Source: Roseovarius dicentrarchi
GTDB lineage: Bacteria; Pseudomonadota; Alphaproteobacteria; Rhodobacterales; Rhodobacteraceae
Direction of reading: 5' to 3'
NCBI RefSeq assembly: GCF_003316635.1
Contig: NZ_QNQP01000017.1
Coordinates: 1 to 64,000 of the forward strand
DNA length: 64,000 bases
Shown: one piece after another, positions 43,915 to 52,006 of the stretch
Layout: each line of letters opens with the position of its first letter
Numbering within the stretch: the first letter of the stretch is position 1
Position numbers and translations under genes: made by a program
Notes under the pieces: generated by a model
Told to the model about the DNA's origin: nothing
The model's input: the letters and a program-made list of their open reading frames with translations, nothing else
Database searches by the model: none

Positions 43915-44817
43915 ATGGCCGCACCGCAGACAACCGACCCCCTGCTGGAGGAAATCAGCGGCCCCACCCCCCGCCAGATCCTGCGCAAGCGCGTGCGCGG
44001 CCATACCGGCCTGCTGTTCGGCCTCGGCGTGGTTCTGCTGCTGGTGATCGTCGCCATCCTTGCGCCCGTGCTGGCGCCCCATGACCCCTATGTGCAGGAT
44101 CTGACCAAACGCATGGTCAAGCCCGTCTTCATGGGCGGCACGTGGGAACACCCCCTTGGCACCGATCATCTGGGCCGCGATTACCTGTCGCGCCTGATTT
44201 ACGGCGCGCGGGTGTCGCTGCTGATCGGCGCGGTTGCGGCGCTGATTTCGGGCATCATCGGCACCGCGATGGGCGTCGCCGCCGGGTATTTCGGCGGCAA
44301 GGTGGATGCGGTGGTGACGTTCCTCATCAACGTGCGCCTTGCCATGCCGGTCGTGCTGGTCGCGCTGGCGGTGGTCGCCATCCTTGGCGGATCGCTGGAG
44401 GTGGTGATCGGCGTGCTGGGCCTCTTGCTATGGGACCGCTTCGCCGTGGTCATGCGCGCCTCGACCTTGCAAGTGCGCAGGCGCGAATATGTCGCCGCCG
44501 CGCAGGCCATCGGCGCGTCCACCCCCCGCGTGATCCTGTCGGAAATCATGCCCAACATCGTCAACAACCTGATCGTCATCGTCACGCTGGAAATGGCCCA
44601 CGCGATCCTGCTGGAGGCGGCGCTGTCCTTCCTTGGCCTTGGGGTGCAGCCGCCCACGCCCAGCTGGGGCCTGATGGTGTCCGAGGGCAAGAACATGATG
44701 CTGTTCGAGCCGTGGCTGGTGCTGATCCCCGGCGTGGTCCTCTTCATCCTCGTGCTGGCGATCAACCTGATGGGCGACGGCCTGCGCGACGTCACCGCCC
44801 CCGAAAACCGGAGCTGA
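43915..44817 (+). CDS. Peptide ABC transporter permease (DppC type)
   Basis: Second permease, 300 residues. It has the N-terminal region with a single helix before the core (GLLFGLGVVLLLVIVAILAPVLAPHDPY), the typical HPLGTDHLGRDYLSRLIYGARVSL segment and an EAA loop (EYVAAAQAIGASTPRVILSEIMPN). It ends four bases before the first ATPase gene, so all four transport genes are tightly linked. Confidence 0.93.
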   Translation: MAAPQTTDPLLEEISGPTPRQILRKRVRGHTGLLFGLGVVLLLVIVAILAPVLAPHDPYVQDLTKRMVKPVFMGGTWEHPLGTDHLGRDYLSRLIYGARVSLLIGAVAALISGIIGTAMGVAAGYFGGKVDAVVTFLINVRLAMPVVLVALAVVAILGGSLEVVIGVLGLLLWDRFAVVMRASTLQVRRREYVAAAQAIGASTPRVILSEIMPNIVNNLIVIVTLEMAHAILLEAALSFLGLGVQPPTPSWGLMVSEGKNMMLFEPWLVLIPGVVLFILVLAINLMGDGLRDVTAPENRS

Positions 44818-44821
44818 AGCC

Positions 44822-45829
44822 ATGAGCGATCAAAACGAAAAACCGCTTTTGTCCGTGCGCGGTCTGACGCTGGACATCCCGCTGGCCAGCGGCATGCTGC
44901 ACGCGGTGCGCGGCATTGACTTCGACCTGCACCGGGGCGAAACGCTGTGCATTGTCGGCGAATCCGGGTCGGGCAAATCGCTGACCTCGCTGGCGGTGAT
45001 GGGCCTCTTGGACAAGAATATCCGCCGCAGCGCCGCGCGGATGGATTTCGACGGGACCGAGCTGACCACCGCCAGCCGCCGCCAGATGCGCGCCCTGCGC
45101 GGCGACCGTATCGCCATGATCTTTCAGGAGCCGATGACGTCGCTCAACCCCGCCTATACCATCGGCGACCAGCTGATCGAGGCGCTTCAACTGCACCGTT
45201 CGGTCAGCCGCGACACGGCCCGCAAACGCGCGGTGGAATTGCTGGAAAAGGTCGGCATCACGGCCGCCGCCAGCCGCCTGAGCCAGTACCCGCACCAGCT
45301 GTCGGGGGGTCTGCGCCAGCGCGTGGTGATCGCCATGGCCCTGATGTGCGAGCCGGAACTCATTATCGCGGACGAGCCGACGACGGCGCTGGACGTGACC
45401 ATTCAGGCGCAGATCCTGCGCCTGTTGGTGGATCTGACCAAGGAAATGAACGTTGCGATGATCCTGATCACCCACGATCTGGGCGTCGTGGCGCGCGTCG
45501 CGGACAAGGTCGGCGTGATGTACGCGGGCGAATTGGTGGAAACCGGCCCGGCCAGCGATGTGTTCGGCACGCCGATGCACCCCTATACGCGCGGGTTGCT
45601 GCGCTGCATCCCGCAACCGGGCAAGACCGAGCGGGGCGCGCCGCTTGGCACCATCCCCGGCATCGTGCCGTCGCTGGTGGGCGATGTGCAGGGCTGCGCC
45701 TTTCGCACCCGCTGCCCGCACGCGGTGGACGCCTGCCGCGCGGCGATCCCCGAACGCGGCGCGCCGCCCCATGAATTTCTGTGCGTGCATCCCGATGGCG
45801 CCCGCGCCGCCGAAGGAGTGCCCGCATGA
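44822..45829 (+). CDS. Peptide ABC transporter ATPase (DppD type)
   Basis: ATPase of 335 residues. Walker A is GESGSGKS, signature LSGGLRQR, and Walker [15 protein letters not shown]. The C-terminal oligopeptide-transport extension with Cys ([24 protein letters not shown]) is complete. It is the first of the ATPase pair; its stop overlaps the next start by four bases. Confidence 0.93.
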   Translation: MSDQNEKPLLSVRGLTLDIPLASGMLHAVRGIDFDLHRGETLCIVGESGSGKSLTSLAVMGLLDKNIRRSAARMDFDGTELTTASRRQMRALRGDRIAMIFQEPMTSLNPAYTIGDQLIEALQLHRSVSRDTARKRAVELLEKVGITAAASRLSQYPHQLSGGLRQRVVIAMALMCEPELIIADEPTTALDVTIQAQILRLLVDLTKEMNVAMILITHDLGVVARVADKVGVMYAGELVETGPASDVFGTPMHPYTRGLLRCIPQPGKTERGAPLGTIPGIVPSLVGDVQGCAFRTRCPHAVDACRAAIPERGAPPHEFLCVHPDGARAAEGVPA

Positions 45830-46815
45830 CCGCCCCCGTTCTGGAATTGAAAAACGTCGCCAAGACCTACCGCGTCAAGCAGGGCCTTTTCGGCAAGCCA
45901 AAGCCGCTGACGGCGGTCAACGACGTGTCCCTGACGCTGGGCCGGGGCGAGGTGCTGGGGCTGGTGGGCGAATCCGGCTGCGGCAAATCCACACTGGCCA
46001 AGATCCTCCTGGGCCTTGAGGCGCCCACATCGGGGCAGGTTCTGGTCGATGGCGAGGAGATTGCCGGGCAGGACCGCCTTGCGCTGGCGCGGCGGATTCA
46101 GCCGATCTTTCAGGATCCCTATTCGTCGCTGAACCCGCGCAAGACGATTGCCGATATCGTGTCGCTGCCCCTTCGGGTGCATGGCATCGGCGACAGCGCC
46201 AGCCGCGCCAAATCGGTGCGCGAGACGCTGGATCTGGTCGGCCTGCCCGCGCGCGTGCTGAACACCTATCCCAGCCAGATGTCCGGCGGCCAGCGCCAGC
46301 GCGTCGCCATTGCCCGCGCGCTGATCATGCGCCCCGAAATCGTCATTTGTGACGAGCCGACATCGGCGCTGGACGTCTCGGTGCAAAGCCAGATCCTGAA
46401 CCTTCTGAACGAGCTGCGCGAGGAGTTCGGGCTGACCTACCTTTTCATCAGCCACGATCTGGCGGTGGTCGAGCATCTGGCGACGCGCGTCGCCGTCATG
46501 TACCTGGGCCGCATCGTGGAGGAGGCGCCGGTTGCCGCGCTGTTCGACGCGCCGCGCCACCCCTATGCGCGCGCGCTGCTCAATTCGGTGCTGACGCCGG
46601 ACCCCGCGCAGGGCGTGCCGGATACGCAGCTGGGCGCGGCCTATCCCAACCCGATCGCGCCGCCGCCGGGCTGTCATTTCCACCCGCGCTGCCCCTTTGC
46701 GCAGGACCACTGCAAGGCCGCCGCACCCCGGTCGGTGCCCGTGGGGCAGGGCCATGTGAAGTGCCACCTGCACGATCCCGATACCCCGATGTACCGCCCG
46801 GATTTCACCGTTTAA
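45826..46815 (+). CDS. Peptide ABC transporter ATPase (DppF type)
   Basis: Second ATPase, 329 residues. It has GESGCGKSTLAKILLG, MSGGQRQRVAIARAL and VICDEPTSALDV, and the C-terminal Cys block CHFHPRCPFAQDHCK. ATG 45826 overlaps the previous stop (ATGA) and starts at [15 protein letters not shown]; a longer in-frame start at 45781 is not family-like. It heterodimerises with the DppD-type ATPase. Confidence 0.92.
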   Translation: MTAPVLELKNVAKTYRVKQGLFGKPKPLTAVNDVSLTLGRGEVLGLVGESGCGKSTLAKILLGLEAPTSGQVLVDGEEIAGQDRLALARRIQPIFQDPYSSLNPRKTIADIVSLPLRVHGIGDSASRAKSVRETLDLVGLPARVLNTYPSQMSGGQRQRVAIARALIMRPEIVICDEPTSALDVSVQSQILNLLNELREEFGLTYLFISHDLAVVEHLATRVAVMYLGRIVEEAPVAALFDAPRHPYARALLNSVLTPDPAQGVPDTQLGAAYPNPIAPPPGCHFHPRCPFAQDHCKAAAPRSVPVGQGHVKCHLHDPDTPMYRPDFTV

Positions 46816-46833
46816 CCCAAAAGGAGCGCTGGA

Positions 46834-48396
46834 ATGGCATCCTCCCTGTCGCGCACGATGCAGACCCGAAAGACCGTGATAGAGACGAATGGCGGCGTTG
46901 TCGCGTCGCAGCACCGCCTTGCGGCGGAGGCCGGCGCCGAGGTGCTGCGCGCGGGCGGCGATGCGGTGGATGCCGCCGTCGCCACGTCCTTTGTCGTCGG
47001 CGTGCTGGAGCCGTGGATGAGCGGCCCGGCCGGCGGCGGCGCCATGATGCTGTGGCGCGCGGGCGCGGAAAAGGCGGTCGCGGTCAACCACGGCATGCGC
47101 TCGCCCAAGGGTCTGCGCATCGACGATTTCCCGCTATCGGGGCGCGGCGTGGCCGGCGATCTGTTCCCGTGGGAGCATGTCACCGGCGACGTCAACGTGC
47201 AGGGCGCCAAGGCGATTGCGGTGCCGGGTGTCGTTGACGGTCTGGGGCAGGTCCATGCCGAATATGGCCGCATGCCATGGGCCGATCTGCTGGCCCCCGC
47301 GATTGCCCATGCGCGGCAGGGGATGCTGGTGGATTGGTACGCGGCGCTGGTCATTGCCTCCAGCACCCGCGCGCTGGCGGAGGACGCGGATGCCGCGGCG
47401 CTTTTCCTTGAGGACGGGCAATGGCCGACCATCTCGGGCTGGACCGCGCTGGCCGAAAAACGGCTGGATCAGAGCCGCATGGCGGACAGTCTGGCGATAC
47501 TGGCCGAGGACGGCGCCCGCGCGCTTTATGATGGCGATCTGGGCGCGGCGATGGCGCGCGATGTTCAGGACAAGGGTGGGTATCTGAGCCATGATGACCT
47601 GCGCAGCTACCGCGCGCAGATGCAGACCCCGCTGAGTATGACATACCGCGACGCGCGGTTTCATCTGGTGGACGGACTGACCGCCGGGCCGACCTTTGCC
47701 CATGCCATGGGCGATCTGGAAAGCCGCGATTTGGCCACCAAGCCCGAGGCGTTCGCCGCCTATGCGGAGGCGCTGAACGGCGCCTATGCCGCGCGGCTGG
47801 GGCGGATGGGCGACACGGGCGAATCCCCCGATGCGCCCGGATGCACCACGCATTTTTCGGTGGTGGACCGGGACGGCAACATGGCCTGTCAGACGCAAAC
47901 CCTGCTGTCGATCTTTGGCAGCCGGGTGGTGTCGCCCTCCACCGGGTTCCTGATGAATAACGGCATCATGTGGTTCGACCCGGTGCAGGGGCGCCCCAAT
48001 TCGCTGGGGCCGGGTAAACGCTGCCTGATGAATGTCTGCCCGATGATCGGGCAGCAGGGCGAGCGCCGCTTTGCCTTTGGCGCATCGGGCGGGCGCAAGA
48101 TCGTGTCGGCGATGGTGCAGATGTCCTCCTTCGTCACCGATTTCGGCATGGATATCGAGGCGGCGTTTCACCATCCCCGCATTGACGTATCGGGCGGCCC
48201 TCAGGTGGTCGCGGATGAGGCGCACGAGGCGGACGTGCTGGAGCGCCTGCGCGAGGGTCACACCGTCGCCACCGCGCCGCGCACCGTCTTTCCCTTTGCC
48301 TTCGCCTGCCCTGCCGGGGTGATGCGCGCGGGCAACATCAACACCGGATGCACCGAAATCATGTCGCCCTGGGGCGACGCCGCGACAGAGGATTAA
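46834..48396 (+). CDS. Gamma-glutamyltransferase-like protein, no signal peptide
   Basis: Ntn-hydrolase of the gamma-glutamyltranspeptidase family, 520 residues. The large-subunit part has VVASQHRLAAEAGAEVLRAGGDAVDAAVATSFVVGVLEPWMSGPAGGG. The self-cleavage nucleophile should be Thr338 in CTTHFSVVDRDGN, giving small subunit 338-520, and the GFLMNNGIMWFDP and FGASGGRKI motifs follow. No signal peptide is present, so a cytoplasmic enzyme is predicted, unlike the exported E. coli enzyme. It lies 18 bases after the transporter ATPase, so it probably acts on imported gamma-glutamyl compounds. Confidence 0.88.
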   Translation: MASSLSRTMQTRKTVIETNGGVVASQHRLAAEAGAEVLRAGGDAVDAAVATSFVVGVLEPWMSGPAGGGAMMLWRAGAEKAVAVNHGMRSPKGLRIDDFPLSGRGVAGDLFPWEHVTGDVNVQGAKAIAVPGVVDGLGQVHAEYGRMPWADLLAPAIAHARQGMLVDWYAALVIASSTRALAEDADAAALFLEDGQWPTISGWTALAEKRLDQSRMADSLAILAEDGARALYDGDLGAAMARDVQDKGGYLSHDDLRSYRAQMQTPLSMTYRDARFHLVDGLTAGPTFAHAMGDLESRDLATKPEAFAAYAEALNGAYAARLGRMGDTGESPDAPGCTTHFSVVDRDGNMACQTQTLLSIFGSRVVSPSTGFLMNNGIMWFDPVQGRPNSLGPGKRCLMNVCPMIGQQGERRFAFGASGGRKIVSAMVQMSSFVTDFGMDIEAAFHHPRIDVSGGPQVVADEAHEADVLERLREGHTVATAPRTVFPFAFACPAGVMRAGNINTGCTEIMSPWGDAATED

Positions 48397-48399
48397 GCC

Positions 48400-49785
48400 A
48401 TGAGCCGCGATGCCGCAATCGACACTGTTACTGCCTATTTCGACACTGGCACCTTCCAATCCGAACTGGCCGATCTGGTCAGCTACCCGACCGAGAGCCA
48501 GAAGGAAGGCACCGGCCCCGAACTGACCCGCTATCTGACGGACGCCATGCAGCCCCGGCTGGAGCGGATGGGCTTTACCTGCGAGATCATTGCCAACCCA
48601 GACCCCGCCGGCGGCCCCCTTCTGATCGCCGAGCGGCGCGAGGGGGACGCATTGCCGACGGTGCTGACCTACGGCCACGGCGACGTGATCCGCGCGCAGG
48701 AGGGTATGTGGCGCGAGGGGCTGGCGCCGTTTGAGCTGGTCGAGGAGGGCGACCGCCTCTATGGCCGCGGCACTGCCGACAACAAGGGCCAGCACCTGAT
48801 CAACATCGCCGCGCTTGAGGCGGTGCTGAAGGTGCGCGGCGCTCTGGGCTTCAACATCCGCATGGTTCTGGAAATGAGCGAGGAGGTCGGATCGAGCGGG
48901 CTGGCGGAGGTATTCCGCACCCACAAGGACCGGCTGACGGCCGATGTGCTGATTGCCTCTGACGGGCCGCGCCTGCAACCCGAGGTGCCGACCGTCTTCA
49001 TGGGCTCGCGCGGCGGCGTCACGTTTGATCTGGAGCTGACGCTGCGCGAGGGCGCGCATCATTCGGGCAACTGGGGCGGCCTTCTGGCCGATCCGGCGAT
49101 GATCCTGGCGCATGCGCTGGCGTCGATCACCGATGCGCGCGGGCAGATCCAGATCCCCGAATGGCGACCGGATAGCCTGACGGACGCGGTGCGCGCGGCG
49201 CTCGATGGCCTGCCGATCACCGGCGGCGACGGGCCGGAGGTGGACGCCGATTGGGGCGAGGAAACCCTGACCCCGGCCGAGCGCGCCTATGGCTGGAACA
49301 GCTTTGCCGTGCTGGCAATGACCAGCGGCGTGCCCGATGCGCCGGTCAACGCCATTTCCGCCAGCGCGCGCGCGACCTGCCAGCTGCGCTATGTCGTCGG
49401 CACCGACCCGGACGATATCCTGCCCGCCCTGCGCCGCCATCTGGACGCCGCCGGGTTCGGGGCGGTGCGCATCAAACCGCATGACCGGGGCATCTTTGCC
49501 GCCACGCGGCTGGACCCGTCGCACCCGTGGGTGACGTTTGTGACCGATTCAATCGAGCGGACAGCAGGCCAGCCGCCCCATGTGCTGCCCAATCTGGCCG
49601 GATCGCTGCCCAATGACAGCTTTGCGGATATTCTGGGCCTGCCCACCGTCTGGGTGCCACATTCCTATCGCGGCTGCTCGCAACACGCGCCGAACGAGCA
49701 TGTGCTGAAACCGGTCTGCCGCGATGCGCTGCGCGTGATGGCGGGCGTGTTCTGGGACGTGGGCGCAGGCGGCACGCCGGCCTGA
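48400..49785 (+). CDS. M20 family metallopeptidase
   Basis: Zinc-dependent exopeptidase or deacylase of 461 residues, ArgE/DapE/dipeptidase type. Metal and catalytic residues are readable: VLTYGHGDVIRA (His, Asp), YGRGTADNKGQ, the Glu pair in LEMSEEVGSSGL, ASDGPR and the late His in CSQHAPNEHV. The dimerisation domain covers about 200-310 (EGAHHSGNWGGLLADPAMIL). It begins four bases after the transferase stop and is the last gene of the operon. It would finish the breakdown of the imported peptides. Confidence 0.9.
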   Translation: MSRDAAIDTVTAYFDTGTFQSELADLVSYPTESQKEGTGPELTRYLTDAMQPRLERMGFTCEIIANPDPAGGPLLIAERREGDALPTVLTYGHGDVIRAQEGMWREGLAPFELVEEGDRLYGRGTADNKGQHLINIAALEAVLKVRGALGFNIRMVLEMSEEVGSSGLAEVFRTHKDRLTADVLIASDGPRLQPEVPTVFMGSRGGVTFDLELTLREGAHHSGNWGGLLADPAMILAHALASITDARGQIQIPEWRPDSLTDAVRAALDGLPITGGDGPEVDADWGEETLTPAERAYGWNSFAVLAMTSGVPDAPVNAISASARATCQLRYVVGTDPDDILPALRRHLDAAGFGAVRIKPHDRGIFAATRLDPSHPWVTFVTDSIERTAGQPPHVLPNLAGSLPNDSFADILGLPTVWVPHSYRGCSQHAPNEHVLKPVCRDALRVMAGVFWDVGAGGTPA

Positions 49786-49799
49786 CCCGGTGCCTGAGA

Positions 49800-49821
49800 T
49801 GGCCCCGTATAGACGGGGCCA
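49800..49821 (+). terminator. Hairpin after the peptide operon
   Basis: TGGCCCCGT, loop ATAG, ACGGGGCCA: a 9-bp perfect stem 15 bases past the peptidase stop. The T-tract is missing, so a pure intrinsic terminator is uncertain. Confidence 0.55.
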
Positions 49822-49868
49822 CCTGGCAAAGGACTGAAACAGGCGGCGTGACGTGTGTAACGTGACGC

Positions 49869-49897
49869 TTGACATTCAGGCTGCCAGTCGATAAGTA
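49869..49897 (+). promoter_or_regulatory. Putative sigma-70 promoter of higBA
   Basis: TTGACA (49869-49874) is followed 17 bases later by TAAGTA, a weak -10, ending 6 bases before the higB ATG. Such a short leader would leave little room for a ribosome site. GTGACG repeats (about 49848-49866) just upstream may be a HigA operator. Confidence 0.4.
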
Positions 49898-49903
49898 TCA
49901 GCC

Positions 49904-50194
49904 ATGAAAATTGAGAGTATCGGCCACAAGGGCCTGAGGCGGTTCTTCGAGACCGGCAACCCCAGGGGGCTGGTGGGTGATACGGGCAGGCTTCGCAAGA
50001 TGCTGGCATTCATCGGTGCCGCGTCCGATTTGGAAGAGCTGGCCACGCCGCCCAATTATGGCCTTCACCCGTTGACGGGGGACCGCAAAGGAGTCTGGTC
50101 GATGACGGTGACACGAAACTGGCGGCTGACCTTTCGGGTGAACGAAGACGGTGCTCTCACGGATATGGAACTGGAGGATTATCATGGCGCTTGA
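49904..50194 (+). CDS. higB: HigB-type toxin (RelE superfamily)
   Basis: Small mRNA-interferase-like toxin of 96 residues. The RelE-fold pattern is SIGHKGLRRFFETGNPRGL, LRKMLAFIGAASDLEEL, PPNYGLHPLTGDRKGVWSMTVTRNWRLTFRV and the end LEDYHG. As in HigBA, the toxin gene comes first and overlaps the antitoxin gene (11 bases here). It is unlike the neighbouring operons in function and probably stabilises the replicon. Confidence 0.9.
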   Translation: MKIESIGHKGLRRFFETGNPRGLVGDTGRLRKMLAFIGAASDLEELATPPNYGLHPLTGDRKGVWSMTVTRNWRLTFRVNEDGALTDMELEDYHGA

Positions 50195-50486
50195 AATGCA
50201 TCCGTCCCTGACGGTTCATGTCGGTGACTGGCTCAAGACCGAGATTGTCGAGCCTGCGTCGATCAGCGTAAAGGATCTGGCCGATCATTTCGGCGTGTCC
50301 CGGCAGGCGATGAGCAGTCTGCTGAATGGGCATTCGGGCTTGTCTGCCGAGATGGCGATCCGGTTCGAGAAGGCCTTTGGCATCAAGGCCGATACGCTCT
50401 TGCGCATGCAGTCAGGTTACGAGCTTGCCCAGGCCCGGCTGCATGAGGATGACATCAAGGTGCAAAAACTTCGGGCGGTGGCATAA
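50184..50486 (+). CDS. higA: HigA-type antitoxin (XRE HTH)
   Basis: Antitoxin of 100 residues with an XRE helix-turn-helix (SVKDLADHFGVSRQAMSSLLNGHSGLSAEMAIRFEKAFG). ATG 50184 overlaps the toxin gene by 11 bases; GGAGG precedes it (CTGGAGGATTATC). It neutralises HigB and should repress the operon at the repeats near 49850. It begins MALEMHPSLTVHVGDWLK, a HigA-like start. Confidence 0.9.
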   Translation: MALEMHPSLTVHVGDWLKTEIVEPASISVKDLADHFGVSRQAMSSLLNGHSGLSAEMAIRFEKAFGIKADTLLRMQSGYELAQARLHEDDIKVQKLRAVA

Positions 50487-50503
50487 CCCGGCAGGGCAGG
50501 GGC

Positions 50504-51598
50504 CTACAGCCCCGCCGCCTTGGTCAGGTTCACGCGGAACCGGTCGCGGCGACGCTGATAGCGGCGCGTCATTTCGACGGACGCGTGGCCGAGATGTTTC
50601 TGAACATGGCGCTCGTCCACCTCGGCGCTGCTGGCCAGACCCGCGCGCAAGCTGTGGCCGGAAAACAGCGTCAGGCGGTCCTTTTCAGGCAGATCCGCCC
50701 GGATGCCGGCGGCCAGCACGCATCGCTTGATCAGGCGCGCGATGTGCTTGTCCGACAGCCGCGCCTCCAGCGCCCGTGTGCCATCGCGCGCCGTGCGCGT
50801 GAACACCGGCCCAAAGTCGATCCTGGCAAAATGCAGCCATTGCTCCAGCGCATGTACCGGGCAGGTCCGGTCGCTGGACCCGCGGCCGATCTCGACCTCG
50901 CGCCAGCCGGTTTTTGCATTCAGCGTCAGCAGGGCGCCCTGTTCCATGATCTGGATCCAGCCGCCCGAATCCGGCGTGTCGTCCTTGTGCATGTCGAGGC
51001 TGACGATCTCGGACCGGCGCAGGCCGCCCGCATAACCCAGCAGCAGGATCGCCCGGTCGCGCAGCCCGCGCAGATCAAAGGGCAGGGTGGCCACCATGGC
51101 GAGGATGTCCTCGCGCAGGATCGCCTCTTTTTGCACGGGCGGCCGGGCATGTTTGCGTTTGATCCCGGCCAGCACTGTGGCGATGTGCCGATCCTTGCGA
51201 TCAAGGGTGAAGCCCCGCTGCGCATAGTTCCACCCGAGGCCGGACAAGCGGCGCTCTATGGTTGACGCGGACAGCGGGGCGATCTTTGTCCGAGGCGCGG
51301 CCATGTCCGCAAGGTAAAGCCCGATCATCTGGGGCGCGGGGGGCAGGGGCTCTGTCCCTTTCAGCCGGCACCAGCGGGAAAAATGCGCCCAGTCCCTTGC
51401 GTAGGCTTTCAACGTGTTCTCGGACGCCGCCGCCCGCGCATAATCCCGCGCCGTGTCAACAAGCCGGTCAAGGGTGCCGGACCCTGCGACATGCGCGGGC
51501 AGGGCGATGCCATCGTCTTTGGCGTGATCTTTGTCGTTGTCGGCAGCAGGAAACCTGCCAGAGTGCGATGGCGTCAATGTCTCGTCCTCTGCGGCCAT
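50504..51598 (-). CDS. Tyrosine recombinase/integrase
   Basis: Site-specific recombinase of 364 residues. An N-terminal SAM-like DNA-binding domain (AASENTLKAYARDWAHFSRWC) precedes the catalytic domain with R (YAGGLRRSEI), HSLRAGL, LGHAS and the nucleophile Tyr347 (RRYQRRRD). It looks complete and active. It is convergent with higBA and divergent from the RND adaptor. No tRNA or clear att repeat adjoins it, so it may be a resolvase or plasmid-dimer recombinase rather than a phage integrase. Confidence 0.9.
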   Translation of the reverse strand: MAAEDETLTPSHSGRFPAADNDKDHAKDDGIALPAHVAGSGTLDRLVDTARDYARAAASENTLKAYARDWAHFSRWCRLKGTEPLPPAPQMIGLYLADMAAPRTKIAPLSASTIERRLSGLGWNYAQRGFTLDRKDRHIATVLAGIKRKHARPPVQKEAILREDILAMVATLPFDLRGLRDRAILLLGYAGGLRRSEIVSLDMHKDDTPDSGGWIQIMEQGALLTLNAKTGWREVEIGRGSSDRTCPVHALEQWLHFARIDFGPVFTRTARDGTRALEARLSDKHIARLIKRCVLAAGIRADLPEKDRLTLFSGHSLRAGLASSAEVDERHVQKHLGHASVEMTRRYQRRRDRFRVNLTKAAGL

Positions 51599-52006
51599 TT
51601 TTCCCCCGGAAAATTCCTGCGCCTTGCGCCCTATCCTCAGCCTAGCCGATCATGTCCGATACTGCAAAATCGGCAATCCCCGCAAAAAGCGCCGCTGTTC
51701 AGAAGTAGCGCTTTCCCGGCAAGATGTTTCAGAAAAATTCCGAAAGGGAAGGGACGATACAGCGCCGCGCAGTTTGGCGGCGTGTCTGCCGGGATCAGCG
51801 CTGCGGCGTTGTGCCGCGCGGTCCAGATTATCGCCCGCGCGGTTGTGGACATATGGCGACGCCCGACCCAATATGCGGACAGGCGGCCCGACACCCGCTG
51901 TGGAACTGAAAACAGCCGCGTGAATTCTACGGCTCGGCCCCATCGAAAACGGGGGAATTGCCGCCGCAGATCCGCTGTTTCAGCTGACAAAAAGAAGGGG
52001 CATGAC
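51599..52006. other. 408-base non-coding gap between integrase and RND adaptor
   Basis: Both flanking genes diverge, so this should contain two promoters and possibly the recombinase target. Short open frames exist but their translations are Arg/Ala-rich and not convincing. AGCGC (51688) and GCGCT (51708) flank a 15-base segment, and CCGCTGTTCAG (51693) recurs as CCGCTGTTTCAG (51973). Neither is strong enough to call an att site. Confidence 0.4.

Noticed and set aside
41403-44057. Long minus-strand open frame opposite the peptide transport genes
   Set aside because: Antisense to the solute-binding protein and permease; no domain is visible.
47134-49524. Long minus-strand open frame opposite gamma-glutamyltransferase and M20 peptidase
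   Set aside because: Antisense to two enzymes with readable active sites.
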